Counted from the first letter of the stretch, positions 19,140 through 30,506 are shown. The stretch: 64,000 bases of DNA from Oscillatoria princeps RMCB-10 (GCA_019359235.1 JAHHHT010000008.1:1-64000), one strand, 5' to 3'. The notes: generated from the letters alone by a model not told the origin. Made by a program: numbers and translations.

Positions 19140-19218
19140 TATAGCCCCCCAGAGAAGAGAGAAGTGGTAGATGCACCCTGATGAACTTCCCCGCCCGACC
19201 CGGGCGGGGTTTTTTTTT
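19140..19218 (+). ncRNA. Candidate small RNA B
   Basis: Second copy of TGGTAGATGCACCCTGAT at 19165-19182, preceded by a purine-rich AGAGAAGAGAGAAG and followed by a strong GC terminator. Outside the 18-mer and the general plan, sequence differs from copy A, which argues for a conserved function for the 18-mer rather than recent duplication. Confidence 0.62.
19189..19218 (+). terminator. Intrinsic terminator of small RNA B
   Basis: CCCCGCCCG, loop ACC, CGGGCGGGG, then nine or more T. Confidence 0.92.
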
Positions 19219-19271
19219 ATGAAGAAGGTAGGGGCGAGCCGCTTGTGGGGCGCCCGCCCGGGAAGAATCTG

Positions 19272-19339
19272 AGAAACCGGGTTTCTTTTGGCTTTGGGGA
19301 GGAAAAATCGGTCTTTTCAGGGAAAGAAACCCGGTTTCT
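19272..19339. repeat. Two copies of the AGAAACCCGGTTTCT palindrome
   Basis: 15-bp palindromes at 19272-19286 and 19325-19339. The family recurs at 30249, 37769, 37798, 43361, 43379, 44731, 44785, 44855, 44873, 45432, 45488 and inside a gene at 49111. Confidence 0.9.
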
Positions 19340-19392
19340 TAACCGAGATTGTTAATTGAAGACCGGCTCTCCAGGCTGAATGCCGGTGAGAC

Positions 19393-19620
19393 CTACTCGA
19401 TCGCTTCAAAGGTTTTGACCTCTAGAACAGGCCCAATCATTGCCAAGGTCATGATGTCCTTTCGCACCTCACCCGTGACTCTGACTTTCAGGCCAGATTT
19501 GAGCAGGTCTTTGGGAGCGCCCTGAAAGATTTCGTAGGATTTTTTATCGGAGGTGACTAGGGCCCACGTTCCGGGCCCGAAGCCCTTGCGCTCAATGGTG
19601 CCTTCAATGGTGACGCTCAT
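19393..19620 (-). CDS. Small OB-like protein co-translated with the subtilase
   Basis: 75 residues. Starts at ATG 19620, overlapping the subtilase stop by four bases (ATGA), so translation is coupled. Beta-rich (VTIEGTIERKGFGPGTWALVTSDKKSYEIF; KVRVTGEVRKDIMTLAMIGPVLEVKTF), a pattern like small OB-fold or DUF5818-type proteins. The tight coupling suggests a partner, inhibitor or regulator of the protease, but this is inference. Confidence 0.82.
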   Translation of the reverse strand: MSVTIEGTIERKGFGPGTWALVTSDKKSYEIFQGAPKDLLKSGLKVRVTGEVRKDIMTLAMIGPVLEVKTFEAIE

Positions 19621-21398
19621 ACCGGCTCCACCTCGGTTTTAAGCGCCAGACGCGCGAGTGCGAAACACAGCAAGGCATTGACCGTCAGGAAGGCGCGGGC
19701 GGCGACACCGGCACCCAAGCCCCAAACTGCCGGCGAGACGGCGGCGCTGACGGCCAGACAGCTAGCAGCGCCGACCGCCGTCCCGATGGCCAGCCACTTC
19801 CACTGCCGGTGTCCCAGCAGCAGCAGCACGAGGGCGAGGGGAATCGCCACGCTGGCAAAAATCGGATTGAGCACGCCGCTTCCAGAGATGGCACCTCCGA
19901 GTTCGGGAAGGGAGCTGCCCATCACCCGGAATGGCCACTGCGGCAGGTCAAAGATGTAGAAACCGCGCAGGAAGAACAGCCCAGAACTGCCGGCAACCAG
20001 ACCGCTGGCAAAAGTCCAATTCCAGCGGAAGGGGAAGTAATTGCGCAAGAACCAGGCGAGCAGGTAAGATCCCAGCACCATCGCAATCTTGGGCAGCAGG
20101 GCCACAGCACCGCCGTCAATCCAGAAGCGGGGGTTGAGATAGCCGTTATCCCGCAACCAGCGGAAGAAGTCGCGGAAGGTGATTTGCCCCTTGCTGGCGA
20201 GCTGAACTGCAGCGGCGGCATCCAGTTTGCCGGCACCGAAGTGGTTGAGGGGATCGTCTTTGACTGCTAGCGCCGACTGCTTGAGGACGGTTTCGATGTC
20301 GTCCGGATCTGCGACGCCGGCGGCTTTGATCAGGGCGGCGACACCGGCAACGTGGGGGGCTGCCATGCTGGTGCCTTGGTAGGCGGCAAAGATGGATTCG
20401 CCGGTTTCGGGGTTAATGGTGTTTTGCAGGATGCCGCCGAGATCGCTGTCGCGGGTGCTGCCCCCGGGGGCGGCGATGTCCACACCGGCACCGTAGTTGG
20501 AGTAGAAGGCTTTTTGCCCGCTGGCGTCGAGGGCGGCGACGCCGATCGCGTGGGGGTAGCGGGCGGGGTAGGCTGCGGCATTTTCGTCTTCGTTGCCGGC
20601 GGCTGCGATGATGGTGACGCCTTTGCTGTGGGCGTAGTTGACAGCTTCTTGCATGACTGCGGACTCGCCGCCGCCGCCCAAGCTCATGTTAATCACGTCT
20701 GCGCCGTTGTCGGCTGCAAATTTGATCGCTTCGGCAATGTCGGCGACGGTGCCCCCGCCGTAGGCGCTCAGGACTTTCAGGGGCATGATCTTGGCTTCGT
20801 AGGCGATGCCGGCGACGCCGTAGCCGTTGTTGGTGGACTGGGCGATCGTGCCGGCGACGTGGGTGCCGTGTCCGTTGTCGTCAGTGGCGTCTTCTCTGTC
20901 GTTAACAAAGTCGTAGCCGGGGACGAATTTGGTGTTTTGCAAGTCTGGGACGCGGCTGACGCCGGTGTCAATTACGGCAACGGTGGTGCCACTCCCTTTG
21001 GTGTCGTCCCACGCCCGCTCTATGTTTATGCTGCGCAGGTTCCACTGCTTGCTGTACTCTGGGTCGTTGGGAGTCTCGAAGGCTTTATACTGGTAGTCGG
21101 GTTCGATGTATTCTGTGTATTTTGCTACCTCCGACTTTTTCAGGGCGTTGAGCAAAGCCCGGTCGCCCCTGACGATGTACAGGTTGTCAGCGCCTGAGAA
21201 TTCGCTGTTGAGGCGGGGCGCAACGCTGTATTTTTGCGCTATCTCGCTCAGCTCGCTTTGAATCTGGGCTGCTGGGATATCCTCGCGGAAATCCAGCACA
21301 ATTGTATCAAACGTTCCTTGGTTGGCCAGACCCTTGAAGTTAAACAAGGCCCAGCATATGCCAATTATAAATAAGCAGGGAAGGAAAAATTTTCTCAT
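19617..21398 (-). CDS. S8 subtilisin-like protease with C-terminal membrane domain
   Basis: 593 residues. N-terminal signal/anchor at 4-22, then an inhibitor-type propeptide (~30-105). The peptidase S8 domain has D144 (AVIDTGV), H177 (NGHGTHVAG), oxyanion N269 (AAAGNEDE) and S344 (GTSMAAPHV), complete. After the catalytic domain (~400) comes an unusual region with five or more hydrophobic segments (about 428-445, 455-480, 505-530, 535-555, 562-585), making it an integral membrane protein. So activity is likely extracytoplasmic or luminal with multi-pass anchoring. First gene of a two-gene operon. Confidence 0.95.
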   Translation of the reverse strand: MRKFFLPCLFIIGICWALFNFKGLANQGTFDTIVLDFREDIPAAQIQSELSEIAQKYSVAPRLNSEFSGADNLYIVRGDRALLNALKKSEVAKYTEYIEPDYQYKAFETPNDPEYSKQWNLRSINIERAWDDTKGSGTTVAVIDTGVSRVPDLQNTKFVPGYDFVNDREDATDDNGHGTHVAGTIAQSTNNGYGVAGIAYEAKIMPLKVLSAYGGGTVADIAEAIKFAADNGADVINMSLGGGGESAVMQEAVNYAHSKGVTIIAAAGNEDENAAAYPARYPHAIGVAALDASGQKAFYSNYGAGVDIAAPGGSTRDSDLGGILQNTINPETGESIFAAYQGTSMAAPHVAGVAALIKAAGVADPDDIETVLKQSALAVKDDPLNHFGAGKLDAAAAVQLASKGQITFRDFFRWLRDNGYLNPRFWIDGGAVALLPKIAMVLGSYLLAWFLRNYFPFRWNWTFASGLVAGSSGLFFLRGFYIFDLPQWPFRVMGSSLPELGGAISGSGVLNPIFASVAIPLALVLLLLGHRQWKWLAIGTAVGAASCLAVSAAVSPAVWGLGAGVAARAFLTVNALLCFALARLALKTEVEPV

Positions 21399-21567
21399 AG
21401 AAACCCTTCAGCTGTTGTGCTGGTATCTCTCCAAGATAGCTTAATTTCGCACCCGATGGCGCTTGTGTTGCGAAACAGTTACAGTTTTTCTTTCAGGTTT
21501 CATGCTATTGTTCGGGAACGCGCCCGGGTGCGCGACTGTTTGTTGGATCACTTCCTGCTGATTAATT

Positions 21568-21993
21568 ATGGAACGAGGTCTGTTGTGGCTGCCCCTGCTA
21601 GGTATTTTTATCGGGCTGGCTTGGGCCGGCTGGAATGAGTATCAAAAAATCGAGGCTTATCGCGCTTGGGCGAAACAGTTTCAGCGGGCTAAGTACGACA
21701 TTTATGCGGTTCTGGGACTTGCCGGCAGCGAGATTACTTGGGGCAAGCCGGCAAGGTCGGGCCCGGTAGATTTGCAAACGTTTTCGCTCAAAGACGTGCG
21801 ATCGCTTCAGCTGCTGGTGGGCGGCAAGCCGGTTTCTCTGCAAGCGCCGCCGGCAGATGGGGGTGCGATCGCGCTGGAATTTGTCCTGGATTCCGGGGTG
21901 CCGGTGCGCGTCCCCTTCACGGAGATAGCCCTCGCCGCTGAGTGGGGCTCGCACTTGCACCAGGAATGGCAGCGCTATTGCCCCCCCGGTTGA
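21568..21993 (+). CDS. Membrane-anchored hypothetical protein
   Basis: 141 residues. N-terminal hydrophobic segment (LLWLPLLGIFIGLAWAGW, 5-22) without a clear cleavage site, then a short charged helix and a beta-rich domain. Two HIP1 octamers lie within the gene (21798, 21865). No family recognised. Divergent from the subtilase with 169 bases between. Confidence 0.78.
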   Translation: MERGLLWLPLLGIFIGLAWAGWNEYQKIEAYRAWAKQFQRAKYDIYAVLGLAGSEITWGKPARSGPVDLQTFSLKDVRSLQLLVGGKPVSLQAPPADGGAIALEFVLDSGVPVRVPFTEIALAAEWGSHLHQEWQRYCPPG

Positions 21994-23075
21994 AACCTGC
22001 GGTGACGCGCTAGGCCGTTCCGCCCGACCGGCGCGTGTTGCCGTGGCAGCACAGCTGCGCCCCTTTCCGCTGCTTGTTGCGATTTCGCAGTTCTTCCTTA
22101 TCGACTTCACCATATCATCTCTTTGAGATTTTGTCAACTATCTAGTGGGGTGCTTTATTAACGCACCCTGCAAATCTCCGCACCGGCAGCACCGGCGAGC
22201 TGCGCTGCAGACAAAATACTGTGGGGCGTGCGAGACTGGTGAGCAACCCAAGCGGCTTGAACGAGGGCCAGCTAGGAATAGCTTTTGCAGGCGGAAAGCC
22301 AGTTGGGAAAACAGCTCTATTATGAATGAGATAAAAGTTTTACTTTGGCTAGCTGCCGTGAAAAACCCTTTTGACAGAGACACCTTTGACAGTGGCCACT
22401 GTTTGCTGGATGGTTTGATCAGCCAGCGGAGTTTAGAGGCGCACCGGCACAGCAGAACTCAGCATCGTGACATCAGTGGGCGCGATGCCGGGATGCCGCA
22501 CGCTGCCGGTGGCGACTTGTTTCACTCAGGGTTGGGCTTGGGGCAATCTGGACATCGCAGCAGTTTCCCCGATTCAGAAATTCCAATTTTCACCTCTGCC
22601 TCGGGTGACTGCGCTGCGCTATCCTTTGATAATTCAGGGGCAGAACGCCAGACTGGGGGGTATGGCCCTCACCTGCCAGATTGGTATAGCCTGTTACCCG
22701 ATTTTAGCAATCCGGATGACTTAACCGACAGTACGAGCGATGATTTTGCATGCAGATGGAGGGGGGAGAGGAGAGAAGGCGAATCTTTGCGAGTCAGCTT
22801 TCAGGGGGTGAGCGATTCACTGGATCGAGAAAAGCATGTAACTAATATAACAGTGGCTCCGCCGGCGAAAACGGGATATGCCTCAGGCAAAATCTGTGAC
22901 AGGGGCGATCGGGCGTGTGAGATGTGCCGGTGCCGGCACCGAACACCTACAATAAAGCAGGCGTGGGGCTTTCGCCATACCGTTAAGGGTGCTGTTGGCG
23001 GTGCCGCCTCTATGTTGCCGGTCTTTATGGGCGACGTTTCACAGTAAAATTGGAGAACCTATCGGAGATGCGGAA
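21994..23075. other. Long gap upstream of the coiled-coil/WD40 gene
   Basis: 1082 bases. A 300-codon open frame runs through it in one frame and an 85-codon frame in another; neither has a ribosome site or recognisable domains. The second (22467-22724) has somewhat protein-like composition and may be a gene remnant. No RNA gene or repeat recognised. Confidence 0.55.
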
Positions 23076-26042
23076 ATGGTCTGGACTTGGCTTAAGAATG
23101 TAGGTAAAGCAGTCACGGGTTCGGCAAAGGTTGGGGGCGACACCCAAATGTATATAGCTGCTGAGAAGCAAGCAGAAAGCACAGCCCTCAGCCTTCCGGG
23201 AAATACGGCTTTGGCAGAGCAACGGGAGGAAATGCAGGTCGCACAGCTGAAGCTTCAGTATTTACAGCAACCTGAAACTGGAGAAGTTCAGGGATGGTTG
23301 GCTCAGTCAGGTCAGGAAGTGGCCAAAGAACAGCCTGAGAAAAGTTCGGCTTTGCAACCCTGGCAGGGGGGGGCAAATTATGAAGGCGCTAAGGAGCTGC
23401 AAGAGAAATATCACGCTTTTCAGGGGGAGCTCGCGAAACTAAATCACGAACGGGCGAAAGAACTGCAAGAGTTTATTCAGAGAGTTCAAATCGCCCTCAG
23501 CGAAAAAAATCTGGATTTTCAGCGGTGGCGCTGGGAAGAAGAGAAATCTCTCCAGTTACAAGTGCTGGATCTCAACCACGAACTCCAGCGCTCTCTGGCT
23601 GCCTATCATAAGGAAACATCGCTGAAGCTAATCGAAGAACAAAAAAGGCTGGAAAATTCGCCGATTTGGTTAGTCGCTTCCGACCTCCTCAACTCGCACC
23701 CCAATGAGGATGTGACGCCTTTGCGGATTTTCTTCGCCCCGCCCAAACTTCAGTTTGAGCGACTGGACAGCGCGGCTGGTTCCGGCAAAGAGTTCCCCGA
23801 CATTGAGCTAAGTTTAGGGGAAGGGCTGCGGCAATTTTTGCGGGACTATACCGCACAAGGCAGACCTCTAGACTTTTTAGCCGGCGCTTGGGTGAGCAAG
23901 ACGTTTCACAGTGAAGCGAGTATCAAAGCGCTGTTTTCGGCTCTGAAATCTGAGCCGACTTTGGTGCTGGAATCGGAAGTGGATGGGGACTATCTCAACT
24001 TTCGGGTTGCCTACTGGAGTTTGAATTGGCCAAAATATCGCTATGACCCTGTGATCTCGCGGCTGCCCTATCGGGATATCCTGTATGAAGCGGCAAAAAC
24101 TCGCGCCCGCAAGTGGCCGGAAACAAAGGCCAAGTTGGTGGCTGCTGGGGAAGACCCAGAGGAAGTTGACCAACTTTATGGCGGTGACAGTCTGAAAAAT
24201 TGGCAAATCTTGCAGCGGGAGGAGAGATTCCGAGAAGCGGGAATTGATGGCAGCGAGGTGGAGTTCAGCTATACGGTCAGCCGGAAGGATTTTGACGAAC
24301 TGTGCCAGCTGTTAATCATTTGTCACTGCTTGTTTGCCGGCTTGGTGGCGGATGAGTATTTTCTGTTTGAGTACAATCTGCCGCCGGTGCTGCCCCAGCT
24401 GATTCCTGGCTTGACTGAAAATGTGCCGGACAGGGAAGCGGTGGGGGATATCATTGAAGCGGTTGTGCGGTACAATTACCATATCTATGAAGCGCTGGAA
24501 ACTCAGCGCCCTGCTTTGGTGCCCGACTTGGCTCTGGACTGGGCGCGGAGTTTGGCGCATTTGCCGAATAAAGCTTGGGCGAAGGGGCGCGTGGTTTATT
24601 CGGTGCAGTCTTGGCTGAAACAGAACGGGCTGTCACAACCTGCGGAGTTTGAGGGGCTCTTAGACACCCTGGAGGCGGCGCTGAAAGTCTCGGATGTGCC
24701 TTATGTTGAGAAGCTCAATGAGTGTCTGGCATCTGTTGGCGAAAGTCGCCGCCTGAGTGTGATAGATGCTTGCTACAGCCGGGGGGTTACCCGCTGCAAG
24801 CTGGGAGAGTATAAAGCTGCTATCTCGGATTTTGACCAGGCGATTCAGCTGAATCCCAAGTGGGCGGAAGCTTACTACAACCGGGGGCGTGCCTACGAAC
24901 AAGTGGAAGAATACGAGCGGGCAATTGAGGACTACACGCAGGCGCTGCGGAAGAATCAGAACTGGGCGGTTGCGTACTGTCAGCGAGGCAATGCCTATTA
25001 CAAAATGGGGCAGTACGAGCCAGCGATTGCTGACTACGATCGGGCGCTGACTGTCAACCCCAACTTGACTGAAGCGATCAGCAACCGGAATCTTGCCCGG
25101 GGTGTTTGGGAGGAGATAAAACGCAAGGAGGAAGATCAGCGCAAACGCCGGCTGGAAGCGGCTGCTGTTTCCCACACGCTCACGGGGCATTCCAGCACTG
25201 TTTGTTCGATCGCCATCAGCCCCGATGGGCAGACGCTCGTCAGTGGCAGCTGGGACAACAGCATCAAGATTTGGCAGTTGAGCACCCGGGAGGAAATCCG
25301 CACGCTGATGGGGGATTCTAAGTGGGTTCTCTCTCTGGCGATCAGCCCGGATGGGAAAACGCTTGTCAGTGGCAGTGCTGACAGCGTTATCAAGATTTGG
25401 CAGCTGAGTACGGGGCAGGAAATCCGCGCCCTCAAGGGGCATTCTAGCTGGGTTCGCTCTCTGGCGATCAGCCCGGATGGGCAGATGCTTGTCAGTGGCA
25501 GTGAGGACAACACGATTAAGATTTGGAAGCTGAGCACAGGGGAGGAAATTCACACCCTCAAGGGGCATTCTAGCTGGATTCGCTCTCTGGCGATCAGCCC
25601 GGATGGGCAGACGCTTGTCAGTGGCAGTGATGACAGCACGATCAAGTTGTGGAATCTCCCTACAGGGCAGGAAATCCGCACCCTCAAGGGGCATTCTAGC
25701 TGGGTTCTCGCTCTGGGCATCAGCCCGGATGGGCAGACGCTCGTGAGTGGCAGTGATGACAGCACGATTAAGATGTGGAATCTCAGTACAGGGCAGGAAA
25801 TCCGCACGCTCTCGGGGCATTCTGGCAGCGTTTTTTCCCTCGCTATCAGCCCCGAGGGGCAGACGCTCGTGACTGGCGGCGGTGACAGCAATGTCAAGAT
25901 TTGGCAGCTGAGTACGGGTCAGGAAATCCGCACGCTTACCGGGCATTCCAACTGGGTTCTCTCTCTGGCTATCACCCCGGATGGGCACAGCTTGATTAGT
26001 GGCAGCAGTGACAGCACTATCAAGATTTGGCAGCTGGCGTGA
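23076..26042 (+). CDS. Coiled-coil / TPR / seven-blade WD40 protein
   Basis: 988 residues from ATG 23076, preceded by CGGAG and GCGGAA; in-frame upstream codons are rejected. Residues ~60-190 are a charged coiled coil (AKELQEFIQRVQIALSEKN). An undescribed domain follows (~200-550). Three TPRs (~565-668: AISDFDQAIQLNPKWAEAYYNRG and similar) lead to seven WD40 repeats from ~700, enough for one propeller. Repeats are similar (GHSSWVLSLAISPDGQTLVSGS) but less uniform than in the nSTAND gene. No NTPase or enzymatic domain seen. Likely a scaffold. Confidence 0.93.
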   Translation: MVWTWLKNVGKAVTGSAKVGGDTQMYIAAEKQAESTALSLPGNTALAEQREEMQVAQLKLQYLQQPETGEVQGWLAQSGQEVAKEQPEKSSALQPWQGGANYEGAKELQEKYHAFQGELAKLNHERAKELQEFIQRVQIALSEKNLDFQRWRWEEEKSLQLQVLDLNHELQRSLAAYHKETSLKLIEEQKRLENSPIWLVASDLLNSHPNEDVTPLRIFFAPPKLQFERLDSAAGSGKEFPDIELSLGEGLRQFLRDYTAQGRPLDFLAGAWVSKTFHSEASIKALFSALKSEPTLVLESEVDGDYLNFRVAYWSLNWPKYRYDPVISRLPYRDILYEAAKTRARKWPETKAKLVAAGEDPEEVDQLYGGDSLKNWQILQREERFREAGIDGSEVEFSYTVSRKDFDELCQLLIICHCLFAGLVADEYFLFEYNLPPVLPQLIPGLTENVPDREAVGDIIEAVVRYNYHIYEALETQRPALVPDLALDWARSLAHLPNKAWAKGRVVYSVQSWLKQNGLSQPAEFEGLLDTLEAALKVSDVPYVEKLNECLASVGESRRLSVIDACYSRGVTRCKLGEYKAAISDFDQAIQLNPKWAEAYYNRGRAYEQVEEYERAIEDYTQALRKNQNWAVAYCQRGNAYYKMGQYEPAIADYDRALTVNPNLTEAISNRNLARGVWEEIKRKEEDQRKRRLEAAAVSHTLTGHSSTVCSIAISPDGQTLVSGSWDNSIKIWQLSTREEIRTLMGDSKWVLSLAISPDGKTLVSGSADSVIKIWQLSTGQEIRALKGHSSWVRSLAISPDGQMLVSGSEDNTIKIWKLSTGEEIHTLKGHSSWIRSLAISPDGQTLVSGSDDSTIKLWNLPTGQEIRTLKGHSSWVLALGISPDGQTLVSGSDDSTIKMWNLSTGQEIRTLSGHSGSVFSLAISPEGQTLVTGGGDSNVKIWQLSTGQEIRTLTGHSNWVLSLAITPDGHSLISGSSDSTIKIWQLA

Positions 26043-26428
26043 CCCGGAGCGAGCACGGTTTTTAAACCGCGCGGACAAACACAAATTCACTGATTTGTGT
26101 GTCCGCGCATGCCGTGTCGGGGTTTGGGAAGTGTGCTGTTTTTTGGGCGTTGCAGATGGTGGGATGAACCCCACCCCCCACCCCCCACCCCCCACCCCCC
26201 ACCCCCGCACGCGGGGAGGGGGAGAAAGAGGGGGTTTTCGCTCTAGTGGAATAAGTAACTCGCAGGGTGCGTTCCCTATCCCACCGGCACTGATGGAGGT
26301 GGGTTCCCTCTTAGGTAACCCACCCTACTCCTGCTGAATAGTAGTAGGACAGGCAATGTTTACCAGACGGTCTTGAATGACAGTTTTGGGCCATCTAAGG
26401 GGCAATTCTGCTCTATAAAGGTGGCGCA
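26043..26428. other. Repeat-rich gap
   Basis: Four CCCCACC heptamers at 26170-26200, a GC-rich palindrome to 26228, and an imperfect hairpin of GTGCGTTCCCT / GGTGGGTTCCC type at 26265-26335. No gene. Confidence 0.75.
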
Positions 26429-26722
26429 CTACTTCTTGAGGGCGCTGCAGATAAGCTCACCGGCACCCTTTGGCTGGAACGGCACAGCAGTTCCATCTTT
26501 TCGCACTCTCACGCGCTGGCGGCAGTTGTATATCTCAATTGGCCTTTTCTCCCCATCGACACTAACGGCTGCTCGATATTCCCAGTAATTTTTGGCGCTT
26601 CGCTTGATACTGAGCACACAAATTAAGTGGTCGTTGGAGTGCCGGCAGAAAGACGCCTCAGCAGGGAGTGCGAATGAAAACGATAGTGCCAGCACCAGCA
26701 GCAGAGTAATGTTTTTCACCAT
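26429..26722 (-). CDS. Small secreted four-cysteine protein
   Basis: 97 residues. Signal peptide with core LLLVLALSFSFAL and likely cleavage after AEA-23. The mature part has four cysteines (C26, C35, C67, C92), suggesting two disulphides, and is basic. Similar small secreted proteins are common in cyanobacteria; function unknown. Confidence 0.83.
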   Translation of the reverse strand: MVKNITLLLVLALSFSFALPAEASFCRHSNDHLICVLSIKRSAKNYWEYRAAVSVDGEKRPIEIYNCRQRVRVRKDGTAVPFQPKGAGELICSALKK

Positions 26723-27279
26723 GTCTGAAATCTCGCCAAATTCCGCTCTCTTACTACGATCTCAAAACCTGTTAGCAAGACATTAAGAACCTTCGCTCAT
26801 TGGGAAAACTGTGCGTGCAGTAACAAGGGACACCTCGGCCATGACCTACAATTTGATAGTTCTTCCTCATCGAGTCAATACTATCATATTTTCAGATTTT
26901 GCCAAGGGCAATTGTTGTAGCACCGGCATTCCTTGGGGTGGGGGCGGGTTTAGTGATATTATTCGTTGTGTCGCGAAGATTTCGGGCGAACCCGCCCCTA
27001 CGAATTTGTGCCGGTGTTGCAGAACAGGCATTCCGCAGGGTAGGGGGTGCATCCCATTTTTGTAATCCCCCTCACCCCCAACCCCTCTCCCACAAGGGGA
27101 GAGGGGAGAATTTTTTATTTTCCCCCCTCTCCCATGAAGGGAGAGGGGGGTTAGGGGGGTCAGGGTGAAAATCTTTGCAAAAATGGGATGCTCCCAGGGT
27201 GGGGGCAGATTTAGCCCCCCCTCCCCGTTAACGGGGAGGAGGTTGGGGGGTGGGGCTCTAAAAAATCAGGAGCGAGCTG
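26723..27279. other. Repeat-rich gap near por
   Basis: Holds a GGGGCGGGTTTAG / CGAACCCGCCCC inverted pair (26940-27000, same family as 34584-34650), then C-rich/G-rich palindromes (27065-27160, 27218-27258) of the 2559 family. No supported gene. Confidence 0.7.
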
Positions 27280-28501
<1,222 letters not shown>

Positions 28502-28638
28502 TATAGCAATAGACAGTCAGTTTAGGACAGTGGGATACGAAGTATAGGCGTAGGGCAGGCGTCTCGCCTGCCCTTAAGGTCTCGCTCGATCGGAGGGAAC
28601 GCCTGTCCAACGTCCTAACCTAAGTGGCTAATGCTATA
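28502..28638. mobile_element. MITE, family A, copy 1
   Basis: 137 bp with TATAGCAATAG at one end and an imperfect inverted copy (GCTAATGCTATA) at the other. The two ends share about 18 of 25 positions, including a GTTTAGGAC/GTTAGGAC block. A central hairpin GGGCAGGCGTCTCGCCTGCCC is flanked by GTATAGGCG. Copies at 34669 and 43396. TATA at both ends fits TA target duplication, typical of IS630/Tc1-mariner elements; no transposase in window. Confidence 0.82.
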
Positions 28639-28791
28639 TCTATATAGCTGAGAGACTCCCCACAACTATCGCCGGCAACCCCCTCCGATCGAGCCGGTGC
28701 CGGTGGTAGCACCCACCGCCGGCGAGAAGCAGTCGCTGCCGGTGTCTCGCCGGCGGTATCGCCGCGACTTCTATTCCACCGGCTCTATTTA

Positions 28792-28915
28792 TATAGAGCG
28801 TTTTTCTTATTAGTGAGGTACTGAGAACCCCGGTGAGCGTAGGGGCGGGCTACCCACGGAGACCGCCCTCTTCCGGGTTTCTGGGGCCTACTTCATTCAA
28901 CTGAAAACCGCTATA
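28792..28915. mobile_element. MITE, family M2, degenerate copy
   Basis: Opposite orientation to 44821-44917. Shared blocks: TATAGCG-end, CAGTTGAATGAAG, GAAACCCGG and GAGGTACTGAGAA. It also holds a GGGCGG insertion (28848-28870). Ends read TATAGAGCG and CCGCTATA. Confidence 0.65.
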
Positions 28916-29133
28916 ACTCAACCGGCACCCCGGATGCCGGCCCACAGCCCGACCTTATATGCCCGCAACTTTTCCATTATCTTTATCTTACCGCACCCCC
29001 ACAAATTTGTTCGATCTTTTTCAAAAAATCTGTCACAATCAACCGTCACATTTAGCAGGAAATTGCCTGAGCACCTCCCCCTCACCGCACGCGGCGAAGG
29101 GGGCAGGGGTGCCGGAGAAAAACCGGCAGCCCC
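28916..29133. other. Gap after family M2 copy
   Basis: AT-rich 28955-29055 then a CCCTCACCGCACGCGGCGAAGG element of the GC-rich palindrome family close to the ldh stop. No gene. Confidence 0.55.
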
Positions 29134-30120
29134 TCACAACTGTAGAGAGGCAATAATTTCCCGCATCACCTCACCCGAATGCTGCAGCTGAAGTTCCTCA
29201 GTCGGAGTCAGAGAGAGATTCAGCACCCGCGTCACACCCTGCCGGTTAACCACCGCCGGCAGACTCAGACAGACATCATAAATCCCGTGAGCGCCATTCA
29301 TCAAAGTGCTCACCGTAAAAACCCGGTTTTGATTGCCAAAAATCGCCTTCACAATTTCCGTCACCCCCAGCCCGATAGCGTAACTCGTCGCCCCTTTGCG
29401 CTGGATAATCTCGTAGGCAGCATTCTTCACACCCTCAAAAATAGGCTCCAGCAGGTCACGGTCCTCTTTCGAGCCATCTTCCAATAACCGCATTCCCGAG
29501 ATATTCACCTTGCTCCACACCGGCACCTCACTGTCCCCATGCTCCCCTATAATATAAGCGTGGAGGCTGCGCGGGTCAAGCTGCATTTTCTCAGCCAGCA
29601 TATAGCGGAAGCGAGCCGTATCCAGCACCGTACCCGAACCGAAAACCCGATTTGCCGGCAGCCCAGACAGCTTCAGAGACACATAGGTCATAATATCCAC
29701 CGGATTAGTCACCAGTAGCAAAATCGCATTAGGGCAATACTGAACCACTTCCGGAATCAGCTGTTTGAATATCTCCACATTGCGCTGCACCAGATTCAAC
29801 CGGCTTTCCCCAGGCTTCTGCTTAGCGCCGGCAGTAATAATCACAATATCCGCATCCTCACTCTCCGCCAAACTTCCACCGCGCACCGTTACCGGCTCAA
29901 GGAAAGGCAGCCCGTGCAGCAAATCCATCACTTCCCCTTGCAGCTTTTCCTGATTCACATCCACCAGCAACATTTCATTGAAAGTATTCTGAATCAGCAT
30001 CGAGTAGGCGCAAGCCATCCCCACTTGGCCGGTGCCCACAATCACCCCCTTCAGAGGGCGGCGCTCTCCTCTCCATCCTTGACTGTCCGCAACCGTAGCC
30101 GTAAATAGCTGTTCAAACAT
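29134..30120 (-). CDS. ldh: L-lactate dehydrogenase
   Basis: 328 residues. NAD motif GTGQVGMA (29-36). Substrate loop [10 protein letters not shown]101 sets lactate/pyruvate rather than malate specificity (Arg in MDH), and R107 is the mobile-loop arginine. Catalytic H194 lies in [11 protein letters not shown]. Interconverts pyruvate and lactate during fermentation in the dark. Same strand as ppsA upstream, separated by 386 repeat-bearing bases. Confidence 0.96.
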   Translation of the reverse strand: MFEQLFTATVADSQGWRGERRPLKGVIVGTGQVGMACAYSMLIQNTFNEMLLVDVNQEKLQGEVMDLLHGLPFLEPVTVRGGSLAESEDADIVIITAGAKQKPGESRLNLVQRNVEIFKQLIPEVVQYCPNAILLLVTNPVDIMTYVSLKLSGLPANRVFGSGTVLDTARFRYMLAEKMQLDPRSLHAYIIGEHGDSEVPVWSKVNISGMRLLEDGSKEDRDLLEPIFEGVKNAAYEIIQRKGATSYAIGLGVTEIVKAIFGNQNRVFTVSTLMNGAHGIYDVCLSLPAVVNRQGVTRVLNLSLTPTEELQLQHSGEVMREIIASLQL

Positions 30121-30506
30121 AGATGTCTTCTATCACCTGCGCGATATGCTGTAATTACAATATGCAAATTCTCCCCTATCGCCATCCCCCTGCAGGAATA
30201 AAAAAGCCCCTATCTCCCCACTCACCCTATACGCATCCTCCCCGAAAATCAAGAAACCAGGTTGATTGAACAAACCTGGTTTCTGAGGATGAAAATCGAT
30301 TATCCCTCGTTCCCAGGCTCCGCCTGGGAACGAGAGAACGGGAGAAAAACGAGAAAAAGCGGCGTTGCCAGGCGGTAGGGGCGGTGCCCCCGTGCCCGCC
30401 CCGGAACGAGAGAAAAAACTCCTCTCTTTCCCCCCCTCCCCGTAGCTCCTGCGGAGCCGCTGCGCTAACACGGGGAGGGGGTTGGGGTGCCGGGTTTCTT
30501 CTAAGT
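30121..30506. other. Gap between ppsA and ldh
   Basis: Contains an AGAAACCAGGTT / AACCTGGTTTCT inverted pair (30249-30283), the CGTTCCCAGG palindrome (30308-30334), and a GC-rich palindrome (30433-30487). These may form the ppsA terminator. No gene. Confidence 0.7.

Noticed and set aside
20352-21197. 281-codon frame antisense to the subtilase
   Set aside because: Gly/Val/Ala-rich shadow of a strongly supported S8 domain on the opposite strand.
22145-23047. 300-codon open frame upstream of the coiled-coil/WD40 gene
   Set aside because: No domain, no good start site, unlike composition, and a second frame overlaps it; perhaps gene debris but not a supported gene.
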